Source of the DNA: CAZHPR01 sp964534305
GTDB lineage: Bacteria > Patescibacteriota > Minisyncoccia > Phycocordibacterales > WO2-35-19
NCBI GenBank assembly: GCA_964534305.1
Contig: CAZHPR010000002.1
Location: 40,110 to 104,109 of the forward strand
Direction: 5' to 3'
DNA length: 64,000 bases
Position 1 is the first letter of the stretch. Every line of letters begins with the position of its first letter. The notes under the pieces were generated by a model, which worked only from the letters and a program-made list of their open reading frames with translations, searched no databases and had not been told where the DNA came from. This document shows, in pieces, positions 57,458 through 64,000 of the stretch. A program made the position numbers and the translations under genes.

Positions 57458-57524
57458 GCCCCCCGTTTCCAACAACTTTGTAGTTTCGACTTCAAAGCTC
57501 TGTGGAAAAGGGGGCATTCTTTTT
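57458..57524 (+). terminator. Terminator of the 57.2-kb unit
   Basis: GCCCCCCGTTTCCA pairs with TGTGGAAAAGGGGGC, inner AACTTTG/CAAAG, then ATTCTTTTTAT. Confidence 0.8.
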
Positions 57525-57540
57525 ATATATTTTTTGATTT

Positions 57541-57575
57541 TCCCTCTATTAATTTAAGAGAGGGGCTAGGGGTGA
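57541..57575. repeat. Palindromic repeat before dusB
   Basis: CCCTCTATTAATTTAAGAGA continues GGGGCTAGGGGTGAG. It is of the same type as the units after groEL and inside tsaD, miaA and dusB. Confidence 0.7.
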
Positions 57576-57597
57576 GTTATTATGGTAGGATGTTTTA

Positions 57598-58817
57598 ATG
57601 AATAATTTTTGGTCCCACTTCGCTAAAGCTTCGCGGGATAATAAAAAACCAATACTTTGTCTAGCGCCGATGGCAGNNNNNNNNNNNNNNNNNNNNNNNN
57701 NNNNNNNNNNNNNNNNNNNNNNNNNNNNNNNNNNNNNNNNNNNNNNNNNNNNNNNNNNNNNNNNNNNNNNNNNNNNGCTAAAGCTTCGCGGGATAATAAA
57801 AAACCAATACTTTGTCTAGCGCCGATGGCAGATGTTACCGACTCTGCTTTTCGACATATTATTGCCAAGTATTCAAAGCAAAACAAGCCTAAAAAATTCC
57901 AAGGGCTACCCTTGGAAAAATATGTGACGTGGACAGAGTTTGTGAGCGCGGACGGGCTAGTGCTAGCAAAAGAGGAAGGCAAGAAAAAACTGCTCAAGGA
58001 TTTGGAATATTCAGAAATAGAGAGACCGATCGTGGCTCAGCTTTTTGGTAGTAATCCAGAAAATATGAAAAAAGCGGCAGGATTAGTTGTAGAGCTTGGG
58101 TTTGATGGGCTTGATATCAATATGGGTTGTCCTGACAAGAGTGTCGAAAAGCAGGGAGCCGGAGCGGCGATGATAAAAAATCCAGATCGTGCAAAAGAGA
58201 TCATAAGTGCAGCAAAGGCAGGTATAAAAGAAGCCGCGAAAAGACTTGGTAAAGAAGAAATCCCCGTGTCGGTAAAAACTCGTCTTGGTTACAACAAGGA
58301 TGAACTAGAGACCTGGCTACCGCTACTCTTGGAAGCTGAACCGGCAGTTATCACAATCCACGCTCGTACGAGAAAAGAGATGTCCAAAGTTCCCGCAAGA
58401 TGGGAGAGGATTAAGAGAGCAGTGGAGATAAGGGATAACACCCCCCAACCCCCTCTTACTTTAAGAGGGGGAGAAAAAACCCTTATCTTTGGCAATGGTG
58501 ATGTTTTGGACGTGGCAGACGCTTACAAAAAGGCAAAAGAGAGTGGGGCTGATGGGGTGATGCTCGGTAGGGCCATTTTTGGCAATCCCTTTTTGTTTGC
58601 CAACAAGGTTCCTACAAAAAAAGAAAAGCTACAAGCGCTCAAAGGGCATATAGAATTGTTTGATAAAAACTTGGGCGGTATAAAAAGTTTTGCTGTCATG
58701 AAAAAGCACTTTAAGTCTTACTTATCAGGTCTCGAGGTGGAAAAAGATCTAAAAGAAGAGCTAATGAATTCCAACAACAAGGACGAGGCATTGAGTATTT
58801 TATCAAAAATGCTTTAA
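57598..58817 (+). CDS. dusB: tRNA-dihydrouridine synthase (DusB family), split by an assembly gap
   Basis: Dus enzymes reduce uridines in the tRNA D loop using FMN. The N-terminus NKKPILCLAPMADVTDSAFR, GLDINMGCPDKSVEKQGAGA, PVSVKTRLGY and VMLGRAIFGNPFL are family motifs. A run of 100 N (57677-57776) interrupts the start. The 55 bases before the gap (57622-57676) repeat exactly after it (57777-57831); removing one copy and the N gives an open frame of 354 codons plus stop. TGGTAGGAT ends six bases before the ATG. A repeat-encoded block (TPQPPLTLRGGEKT) lies in the second half. Confidence 0.9.
57677..57776. other. 100-N scaffold gap with 55-bp overlapping flanks
   Basis: Exactly 100 N are flanked by the same 55-base sequence on both sides (57622-57676 and 57777-57831). 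The N length shifts the dusB frame, so it is a placeholder and not a measured distance. Confidence 0.97.
58439..58477. repeat. In-frame palindromic repeat inside dusB
   Basis: ACCCCCCAACCCCCTCTTAC continues TTTAAGAGGGGGAG. The palindrome CCCCCTCTTA/TAAGAGGGGG encodes part of TPQPPLTLRGGE in DusB. Confidence 0.8.
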
Positions 58818-58827
58818 TTATATTAAG

Positions 58828-59052
58828 ATGGATTTGTTCGAAAAAATATTATCTCGTCTCAATTGGGGATATGGCTCTATCTCCGGTCTCGTATTTTCTT
58901 TGGTGACAGTTTTTGTTGCTGTTGTTTCTATTGTTCTGTTCTTTCACTGGAGGAGATACGGTATTAGCAAGGCATTCTTTGCTTTTGTCGAAGCTGTTTA
59001 TCTTGGGGTGTGTGCAATACTTTTGTCGATTGCTTTTTTTAGTTTAAATTAA
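58828..59052 (+). CDS. Small two-helix membrane protein
   Basis: The 74-residue protein has helices SGLVFSLVTVFVAVVSIVLFF and AVYLGVCAILLSIAFFSL joined by a short basic loop (HWRRYGISKAF). No family was recognised. It lies 10 bp after dusB and 4 bp before the PH-domain gene. Confidence 0.65.
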   Translation: MDLFEKILSRLNWGYGSISGLVFSLVTVFVAVVSIVLFFHWRRYGISKAFFAFVEAVYLGVCAILLSIAFFSLN

Positions 59053-59056
59053 ATTT

Positions 59057-59605
59057 ATGTGGAAGCTTGATGAAGGAGAAAATATAGTAAGGGTTTTAAG
59101 GAGACATTATTGGGTTATGCTACCCACGATCATACTACTTTTTGTAATGGCTATCTTTCCAGCTTTGTTTGTCTCTGTTGTTTCTTCAAACTTTTTCCCA
59201 ATAGATGACTCGTTCAAAAATTATATAACTGAATTTTTGGATAAATGGCAGTTTGAAATGTTTGCTTATTCTATCTACCTGCTTCTTATTTGGGTATTCT
59301 TTTTTATTGAATGGACGGATTATTACCTAGATGTTTGGGTGATAACAGATAGAAGAATAGTAGATATAGAACAGAAAGGTTTTTTTCATCGAGAGATAAC
59401 CAGCTTTAATTACGAGCAGATACAAGATATAACAATAGAAACGAGGGGTTTTATAGAAACTCTTTTTAGATTCGGGACTCTCCATGTGCAGACCGCTGGG
59501 AGTGGTAGGGATATAATAATAAATCATGCTGCCAACCCAGAGGATGCAAGACTTCTTATCCTAGGTCTCCAAAAGAAGTTTGCAGCAACCAAGGTCGGTG
59601 TATAA
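59057..59605 (+). CDS. PH domain-containing membrane protein (bPH2 type)
   Basis: The 182-residue protein has two membrane helices (MLPTIILLFVMAIFPALFVS; YSIYLLLIWVFFFIEW), then a bacterial PH fold starting DVWVITDRRIVDIEQKGFFH and continuing SFNYEQIQDITIETRGFIET, FGTLHVQTAG. This is the YdbS/YdbT-like layout of unknown function. A hairpin terminator follows at once. Confidence 0.85.
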   Translation: MWKLDEGENIVRVLRRHYWVMLPTIILLFVMAIFPALFVSVVSSNFFPIDDSFKNYITEFLDKWQFEMFAYSIYLLLIWVFFFIEWTDYYLDVWVITDRRIVDIEQKGFFHREITSFNYEQIQDITIETRGFIETLFRFGTLHVQTAGSGRDIIINHAANPEDARLLILGLQKKFAATKVGV

Positions 59606-59608
59606 AAA

Positions 59609-59635
59609 TCCCCGGGTCAATTCAGACCCGGGGGT
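59609..59635. terminator. Shared terminator
   Basis: CCCCGGGT and ACCCGGGG with a CAATTCAG loop lie between two convergent genes. Confidence 0.75.
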
Positions 59636-59649
59636 AATAGGACGTTTGC

Positions 59650-60054
59650 CTATTCAACAATCTCAGCTTCGAGGTAGGCACTGCCCACCTCTTTAAACCC
59701 AAGCGCTAGAGCTCCTGCCATTGAGAGGTCTATCTGGTTACTCCTCTTCTCTTTTGGCATACGGTCCAAGATCACAACCAAGAGCTGCTGGCCCGTATCT
59801 TTGTTGCGGAGCATAAGTCGGGTGCCTATGGGCAGTACCGGCGAAGCGGCAACGGATGGGTCGTTCATATCGAACTTCTCTCCGTCAAAGCGGGCTCTGC
59901 CATGGAACGGCTCACCGTACCAAGTTGCCAGAAGCTCTGGCTTTGTGGTGCAAGACGGAAGATTGTGACTCCGTCTAGGAAGCTCAAAACTAGTTTCCGT
60001 TCTTGAGACGATTGTCGTGCATAGTACAAGCACGGCAAGGGCTCTTATGAGCAT
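59650..60054 (-). CDS. RlpA-like double-psi beta-barrel protein
   Basis: The 134-residue exported protein has a signal peptide (MLIRALAVLVLCTTIVSRTE) and an RlpA-type domain: LLATWYGEPFHGRARFDGEK, FDMNDPSVAASPVLPIGTRL, ILDRMPKEKRSNQIDLSMAG, ALALGFKEVGSAYLEAEI. RlpA enzymes are septal lytic transglycosylases acting on denuded glycan; catalysis here is not proven. It starts behind ATAAGGAGTTTTC with a leader of about 110 bases and belongs to the GC-richer SD class. Confidence 0.8.
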   Translation of the reverse strand: MLIRALAVLVLCTTIVSRTETSFELPRRSHNLPSCTTKPELLATWYGEPFHGRARFDGEKFDMNDPSVAASPVLPIGTRLMLRNKDTGQQLLVVILDRMPKEKRSNQIDLSMAGALALGFKEVGSAYLEAEIVE

Positions 60055-60193
60055 GAAAACTCCTTATGGGTAAAATAGGGTAAGCAAAGGGAGAAATCTG
60101 CGGCATGCAACTTCTAGTCGCGGCCTTCTCTCAAAGCTCTATCCCAAAAGTGCTTCTTCCTTTATATTAACACATTTGTAATATTTTGCAAAT

Positions 60194-61063
60194 TTATTTG
60201 TTGAATATGTTTATTAGGTAGTTGTCTATAGTCCTTTGTTCTACGTCGTAGAAGTTCTCTTTTTCTATATAGAGTCTTTGGGCTAGTTTTTTGCCAACAA
60301 ATCGCCAGTGCCAAGGTTCAAACTCGTAGTATTTGTTGTTTTCTGGGTAAGAAAGGATGAAGCCGTATCGGTGAGCGTTTTCTAGTAGCCACTTGTATGA
60401 ATCAGTGTTGGCAAAACTTGTAAAAGATGAACCCAATTTTTCGGTACTAAAATCTAAAGTGGTCCCGAGCTGGTGTTCTGAATATCCTTGGTCGGCCGAA
60501 AACTGATTTGCGCCAGAACCGTACACAACTTTGTAGTTATTTTTGAGAGAAGTTTGTTCTCCAAAAGATCTATAGGCCGAGGCTATTTTAAGCGACACTC
60601 CATCACTTTTTGCGGCGGCCATCATTTCTTCTAGGAAGGGTAGAACTTCGGTGTGTATGTAGTAGTCCCGTGTTTCTTCTAGGGTATTTTCTTTTTGAAT
60701 TAAACTGAGTCTTTCTGGTACATAGTGTTCGTTTAGAAAATAAACCTTAGAATATTTTTGTAACAATTCCTTGTCTGTTTTTGATAGTTTATCAAGAGTA
60801 CCGACAGTACTTGCGATACTTTTTATTTGTTCTTCAAAGGCAAGATTTTTTTGTTGTTCGGAGGTTAGTTTTGAGAAAATGTAATCCTTTTCTTCTATGG
60901 TTGAGGCTAGATCTTGTTCTAAAGATTGTTTTTCTGTTGTTAGATTTGTGTATAACCTACTCAAGTCTTGATATTTGAAATATCCCCAAATCGAAAAACC
61001 AATAACTCCAACAAGGGCGATTACTAGCCCATAAATAACCTTTTTGTGCGGATGAACCTTCAT
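60194..61063 (-). CDS. VanY/DacB-type D-alanyl-D-alanine carboxypeptidase (M15B)
   Basis: The 289-residue protein has an N-terminal helix (VIYGLVIALVGVIGFSIWGY), a coiled-coil linker (about 35-100), and a zinc carboxypeptidase domain with IASAYRSFGEQTSL, the ligand motif SEHQLGTTLDFS and EPWHWRFVGKKLA. It trims the terminal D-Ala of peptidoglycan stems outside the membrane. The start at 61063 fits TGCTATAAT ending six bases upstream; the longer frame from 61150 is unlikely. Confidence 0.93.
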   Translation of the reverse strand: MKVHPHKKVIYGLVIALVGVIGFSIWGYFKYQDLSRLYTNLTTEKQSLEQDLASTIEEKDYIFSKLTSEQQKNLAFEEQIKSIASTVGTLDKLSKTDKELLQKYSKVYFLNEHYVPERLSLIQKENTLEETRDYYIHTEVLPFLEEMMAAAKSDGVSLKIASAYRSFGEQTSLKNNYKVVYGSGANQFSADQGYSEHQLGTTLDFSTEKLGSSFTSFANTDSYKWLLENAHRYGFILSYPENNKYYEFEPWHWRFVGKKLAQRLYIEKENFYDVEQRTIDNYLINIFNK

Positions 61064-61215
61064 TGTTGAATTATAGCAGATCAAGAAGAGGTTATGATAT
61101 TTGACTAAATAGTCTGAGTATGCTAAGATAAGTAGGTAAGTCACACTCATCGATACTTGTAGGGTTAATAATCTTAACGGGTCTCAAGAGAATTAATCCT
61201 TACGTAATATATAAT

Positions 61216-62487
61216 ATGCAAAAAAGATCAAGAAGTAGCCTTCCTAGAAGGCAGTTTTCGGGTAGTAGATCAAGTAATGGTTCGGGTGTAAATGGCGCCA
61301 GACGAAGCTTTTCTCCAAGAAGATTTGGTTTACAAAATAGAAACCAAAACAGAAATCAAAATAGAGGCAGAGGCCGTTTTGCAGAACAAAGTATAAATCA
61401 TTCCAAGTTTATACAAAAGGCTGTGATTACTGAAGAAGTAGAAGTCTTTAAGGCGGAGCACTTGTTTTCTGATTTTAATATAAACGAAAAACTAAAAAGT
61501 GTAATCCTAAGTAGGGGTTATGTTTCGCCGACTCCAATTCAGGATAAAATAATTCCACATATTTTGTTCGGTAAAGACGTTGTTGGTATTGCAAACACAG
61601 GCACAGGCAAGACCGCCGCCTTCCTCATACCTCTTATAGACAAAGTATTGAGAGACAGACAAGAAAACATTATTATAATTGCGCCTACCAGAGAGCTTGC
61701 AATTCAGATACAGACAGAACTGAAAGCTTTTACGCCAAATATGAATATCTTTTCTGTTTGTGCTGTGGGTGGTGCTCCGATAAGGAAACAAATATCAGAA
61801 CTGAAGTATAAAAATAATTTTATCATCGGTACTCCCGGCAGGATAAAGGATCTTGTAGAGCAGGATAAAATTAGGCTCGCTACTTTCGGTACTATTGTAC
61901 TCGATGAAGCTGATAGGATGCTTGATATGGGATTTGTAAACGATATGAAGTTTATAATGGCTAAGATGAGAGAGGGGAGACACACACTCTTCTTTTCTGC
62001 GACACTTTCTCCAGATATAGAAAAGCTTATTTCTAGTTTTCTCAAAGATGAGGTTCGTATTTCTGTTAAGGTTCAAGACTCTTCAAAAAATGTTGATCAA
62101 GATATTGTCCGTATCGGTACAAAGTCAAAAATAGATGTTTTACACGATTTACTTATAAGGGATGAATTCAAGAAGGTTATTGTTTTTGGTAAAACTAAGC
62201 ATGGGGTTGAAAAGCTCTCCATAGAACTAGAAAAGAGAGGATTTAAATCAGTTTCTATTCATGGCAACAAAAATCATTCAAATAGACAAAGATCACTCAA
62301 GCTTTTTAAAGATGACGCTACCCAAATACTAGTTGCAACCGATGTGGCTGCTCGTGGGTTGGATATAAATGATGTTACCCATGTTATCAACTACGACTTG
62401 CCCGCAACTTATGATGACTACGTACACAGAATCGGTCGTACTGGCCGAGCTGGCAAAACCGGCAAGGCTCTAACTTTTGTTAATTAG
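61216..62487 (+). CDS. DEAD-box RNA helicase
   Basis: The 423-residue protein has an Arg/Asn/Ser-rich basic N-terminus of about 55 residues, then the helicase core: Q motif SPTPIQDKIIPHIL, Walker A NTGTGKTAAFLIP, PTRELAIQ, VLDEADRMLDMGF, FFSATLS, and the C-terminal HRIGRTGRAGKTG. The order resembles RhlE/DeaD proteins that unwind structured RNA in ribosome assembly or decay; RNase J is the only candidate partner in the window. The basic tail is N-terminal instead of C-terminal. Confidence 0.95.
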   Translation: MQKRSRSSLPRRQFSGSRSSNGSGVNGARRSFSPRRFGLQNRNQNRNQNRGRGRFAEQSINHSKFIQKAVITEEVEVFKAEHLFSDFNINEKLKSVILSRGYVSPTPIQDKIIPHILFGKDVVGIANTGTGKTAAFLIPLIDKVLRDRQENIIIIAPTRELAIQIQTELKAFTPNMNIFSVCAVGGAPIRKQISELKYKNNFIIGTPGRIKDLVEQDKIRLATFGTIVLDEADRMLDMGFVNDMKFIMAKMREGRHTLFFSATLSPDIEKLISSFLKDEVRISVKVQDSSKNVDQDIVRIGTKSKIDVLHDLLIRDEFKKVIVFGKTKHGVEKLSIELEKRGFKSVSIHGNKNHSNRQRSLKLFKDDATQILVATDVAARGLDINDVTHVINYDLPATYDDYVHRIGRTGRAGKTGKALTFVN

Positions 62488-62568
62488 GTATCAACTTGAC
62501 TAGACAGTTAGTTTTGTAATACGCTCTAAAACAGTTGTAAATTTTTTAGTTTAAAGGGGTCAAGCCAC

Positions 62569-63054
62569 ATGGCTATTCCACAAATGTACGACCCTAAGTA
62601 TAAGGGGTTTTCTGAGCACAGATGTCTTTCTTGTAAGAGATCTCACGACGATAGAATGTCTCTGGCTCACGAATCTTCTTGCGGGGGCGAAGATGTTTTG
62701 GTTGTTGTTGGGCCGAGGTATGCAAGAAATCTTGCTTGTCACTCGTTCGATTCTGATGTTGGTAGGGATGGAATTTATCCTGGGATGAGTGTCTCTTTGA
62801 ACCAATTCCTAACTCTCTTCCCTGAGGCTGGTCCGGTTTGTGATGCCATGATAGCTTCACTTGTGAAGAATCATGAGTATACCTACCAACTGAGGTTGAG
62901 AGAAAATGAAGATGGTCTCCCTAGTAAACAGAGGGACATGACAAGAGAGGCGCTGAGGAAGTCTACCTCCCAAGAGCTTGAAAGGCTTGCGAGAAAACCC
63001 CCACATCGGGCGACAGTCAGAGATCGTTGGCCTCATAAAGTGGCGTCGAAGTGA
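62569..63054 (+). CDS. Hypothetical protein with Cys/His cluster
   Basis: The 161-residue soluble protein begins MAIPQMYDPKYKGFSEHRCL and has CLSCKRSHD and a later SSCGGED, a possible metal site. The C-terminal 60 residues are strongly charged. No family was recognised. It starts behind AAAGGGGTCAAGCCAC, is GC-richer than its neighbours and ends in a hairpin terminator. Confidence 0.6.
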   Translation: MAIPQMYDPKYKGFSEHRCLSCKRSHDDRMSLAHESSCGGEDVLVVVGPRYARNLACHSFDSDVGRDGIYPGMSVSLNQFLTLFPEAGPVCDAMIASLVKNHEYTYQLRLRENEDGLPSKQRDMTREALRKSTSQELERLARKPPHRATVRDRWPHKVASK

Positions 63055-63070
63055 GACGCCGCTTTTTTTA
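63042..63070 (+). terminator. Terminator after the Cys/His protein gene
   Basis: GGCGTC and GACGCC across the stop codon, then GCTTTTTTTA. Confidence 0.85.
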
Positions 63071-63373
63071 TTAATCTTTTTTCTTGTCGAGCTTGTCTAA
63101 TTTTAGAATCTTTACTCCAAAGTAGACCACAAGCGCAATCACTACGAAATCTATCACTACGCTTAAGAGGTCTCCGTAAAGTATCTCCGCAGAGCCGATC
63201 TTGAAAGAAGCTGTCCGGAGACCCTCCGCAGCCCCTAGGGTCACTCCCAGTATAGGATTAACAATATCAGTAACCAGTGCTGATACTACCTTTGAGACCG
63301 CCCCTCCCAAAATAAAACCAACCGCAAGTCCAACAACTCCTTGCTCTCTTATAAAGTCCAAAAATCCTTTCAT
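63071..63373 (-). CDS. mscL: Large-conductance mechanosensitive channel MscL, short form
   Basis: The 100-residue channel opens under membrane tension to release solutes. The first helix region FLDFIREQGVVGLAVGFILGGAVSKVVSALVTDIVNP is conserved. The second helix (LSVVIDFVVIALVVYFGVKIL) is followed by only about 10 residues. The periplasmic loop and cytoplasmic bundle are shorter than in the usual 130-residue form. Confidence 0.92.
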   Translation of the reverse strand: MKGFLDFIREQGVVGLAVGFILGGAVSKVVSALVTDIVNPILGVTLGAAEGLRTASFKIGSAEILYGDLLSVVIDFVVIALVVYFGVKILKLDKLDKKKD

Positions 63374-63397
63374 ATAAATTTAAATTAAAAATAAAAT

Positions 63398-63499
63398 TTA
63401 TTTCGCTGATTTTTTGCTGTGTTTTATTGCTAGGCGTTTTTTCGTTTTTCTTGAACGAGACTTTTTTTGTCTACCTACGCCTGTTATTCTTTTTGCCAT
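63398..63499 (-). CDS. Very small basic protein, 33 aa
   Basis: The ORF MAKRITGVGRQKKSRSRKTK continues KRLAIKHSKKSAK. Almost half the residues are Lys or Arg, which suggests an RNA- or ribosome-associated peptide; it resembles no ribosomal protein closely enough to name. It lies 24 bp upstream of mscL on the same strand. Confidence 0.5.
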   Translation of the reverse strand: MAKRITGVGRQKKSRSRKTKKRLAIKHSKKSAK

Positions 63500-63569
63500 A
63501 TGGTTATATTATACACTAATTACTTACTTTATATAGTAAAAAGTGTTTATTAGGTGTTAAAATGGTCTT

Positions 63570-64000
63570 ATGATCAAGCCTAGCAAAAAAATAAGCAAGG
63601 ACAAAAAAAGAGTGAGAAAGGTCGTTGTTGTAAATAATAAAATGCAAAAAGGGTATAGATACGAGCTGGTTGAGCCTGTGGGCAAAAACTTTGACCTTGA
63701 GTTCAAGCCTGACCTTACCCCAAAGCAGATGCTTGCTTTGGGAGTCTTTGGTGGTCGGTATATGCGCGACTCAAAAAAGGAGTTCCCAAAAGATTGGTTT
63801 ACAAAAGCAAAATTGCACAAGGAGGGGGTAAAAGGGCACGACAAAAGCTTGAACTATTTTGGAGTCGACGCTTCACAACCCCTCTCTGTTTGGAAGAAAA
63901 AAAGTTGGATATACAAAGATGACCCCAGGGGTTGGTTTGAGTGGTATTGTAGGTATTATATGGGTAGGAGGATTGAGGGTGAGGATAAGCGACAGATAAA
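63570..64000 (+). CDS. Hypothetical protein, partial (runs off right edge)
   Basis: The frame is open for 143 codons. It has a Lys-rich start, then YELVEPVGKNFDLEFKPDLT, PKQMLALGVFGGRYMRDSKK, and the aromatic block DPRGWFEWYCRYYMGRRIEG followed by EDKRQIK. The last block suggests a conserved family I cannot name. Extended -10 TGTTAAAAT ends six bases before the ATG, so the mRNA is probably leaderless. Confidence 0.8.
   Translation, partial: MIKPSKKISKDKKRVRKVVVVNNKMQKGYRYELVEPVGKNFDLEFKPDLTPKQMLALGVFGGRYMRDSKKEFPKDWFTKAKLHKEGVKGHDKSLNYFGVDASQPLSVWKKKSWIYKDDPRGWFEWYCRYYMGRRIEGEDKRQI

Noticed and set aside
57598..58817. dusB as a frameshifted pseudogene
   Set aside because: The frame break comes from the 100-N placeholder; merging the identical 55-bp flanks restores an intact frame.
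1..64000. UGA recoding (code 25, as in Gracilibacteria/SR1)
   Set aside because: TGA ends several good genes (for example those at 7189, 38326, 57375 and 63054).
1..64000. Prophage or large genomic island
   Set aside because: No integrase, terminase, capsid or tail genes were seen; the GC-richer genes are scattered singly and not clustered.

Overview
The window reads as one AT-rich scaffold segment from a reduced bacterium of the Candidate Phyla Radiation (Patescibacteria), most likely a Parcubacteria-type genome. The evidence is: a tandem array of small two-helix pilin-like membrane proteins typical of these lineages; IF-2 without its N-terminal region; a short Rel enzyme and a short ValRS; tightly packed or overlapping genes; and ten tRNA genes of which only tRNA-Phe encodes CCA. 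TGA ends several good ORFs, so this is not the code-25 (Gracilibacteria/SR1) lineage. A 100-N scaffold gap lies at 57677-57776.

Layout. 1-3.8 kb (minus): RNase J (cut by the left edge), a peptide-type solute-binding protein and SecG. 3.9-5.9 kb: groES-groEL. 5.9-7.4 kb: repeats, two GC-rich structured RNAs with their own promoters and terminators, and a DUF457-like membrane protein. 7.4-12 kb: LemA, glutaredoxin, tRNA-Phe, Hsp20, PrsW, ValRS. 12-16.6 kb: a large multidomain surface protein and TsaD. 16.6-19.7 kb: tRNA-Glu and tRNA-Ser, two small RNAs, several palindromic repeat families and three small genes. 19.7-26.1 kb: GyrA, a sugar-type binding protein and seven pilin-like genes. 26.2-30 kb: a lysozyme-domain membrane protein, an SPFH protein, RNase P RNA and small membrane proteins. 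30-33 kb: four tRNAs, RbfA, IF-2, DUF4446. 33-38 kb: cysteine desulfurase, an inactive HtrA-like protein, a ClpB/ClpC-like unfoldase, tRNA-Tyr. 38-45.7 kb: cell-wall genes (MurC, VanX-type dipeptidase, MurD, class IV aminotransferase), bL33, tRNA-Trp, MiaA, tRNA-Leu. 45.7-54 kb: ParB, Rel, TopA, DprA, SerRS, FtsQ. 54-64 kb: a membrane-anchored AAA+ protein with a degenerate first ATPase domain, DusB across the gap, a PH-domain protein, an RlpA-like protein, a VanY-type peptidase, a DEAD-box helicase, MscL, and a hypothetical gene cut by the right edge.

Two gene classes stand out. Core genes often carry an extended -10 box (TGnTAnnAT) ending about six bases before the start codon, with no Shine-Dalgarno site, as expected of leaderless mRNAs. 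Interspersed among them are about a dozen GC-richer genes, mostly small, each with a clear AGGAGG-type site and usually its own hairpin terminator; most encode unknown membrane or envelope proteins. Palindromic repeats are frequent, some lie beside tRNA 3' ends, and several are inserted in frame into TsaD, MiaA and DusB.
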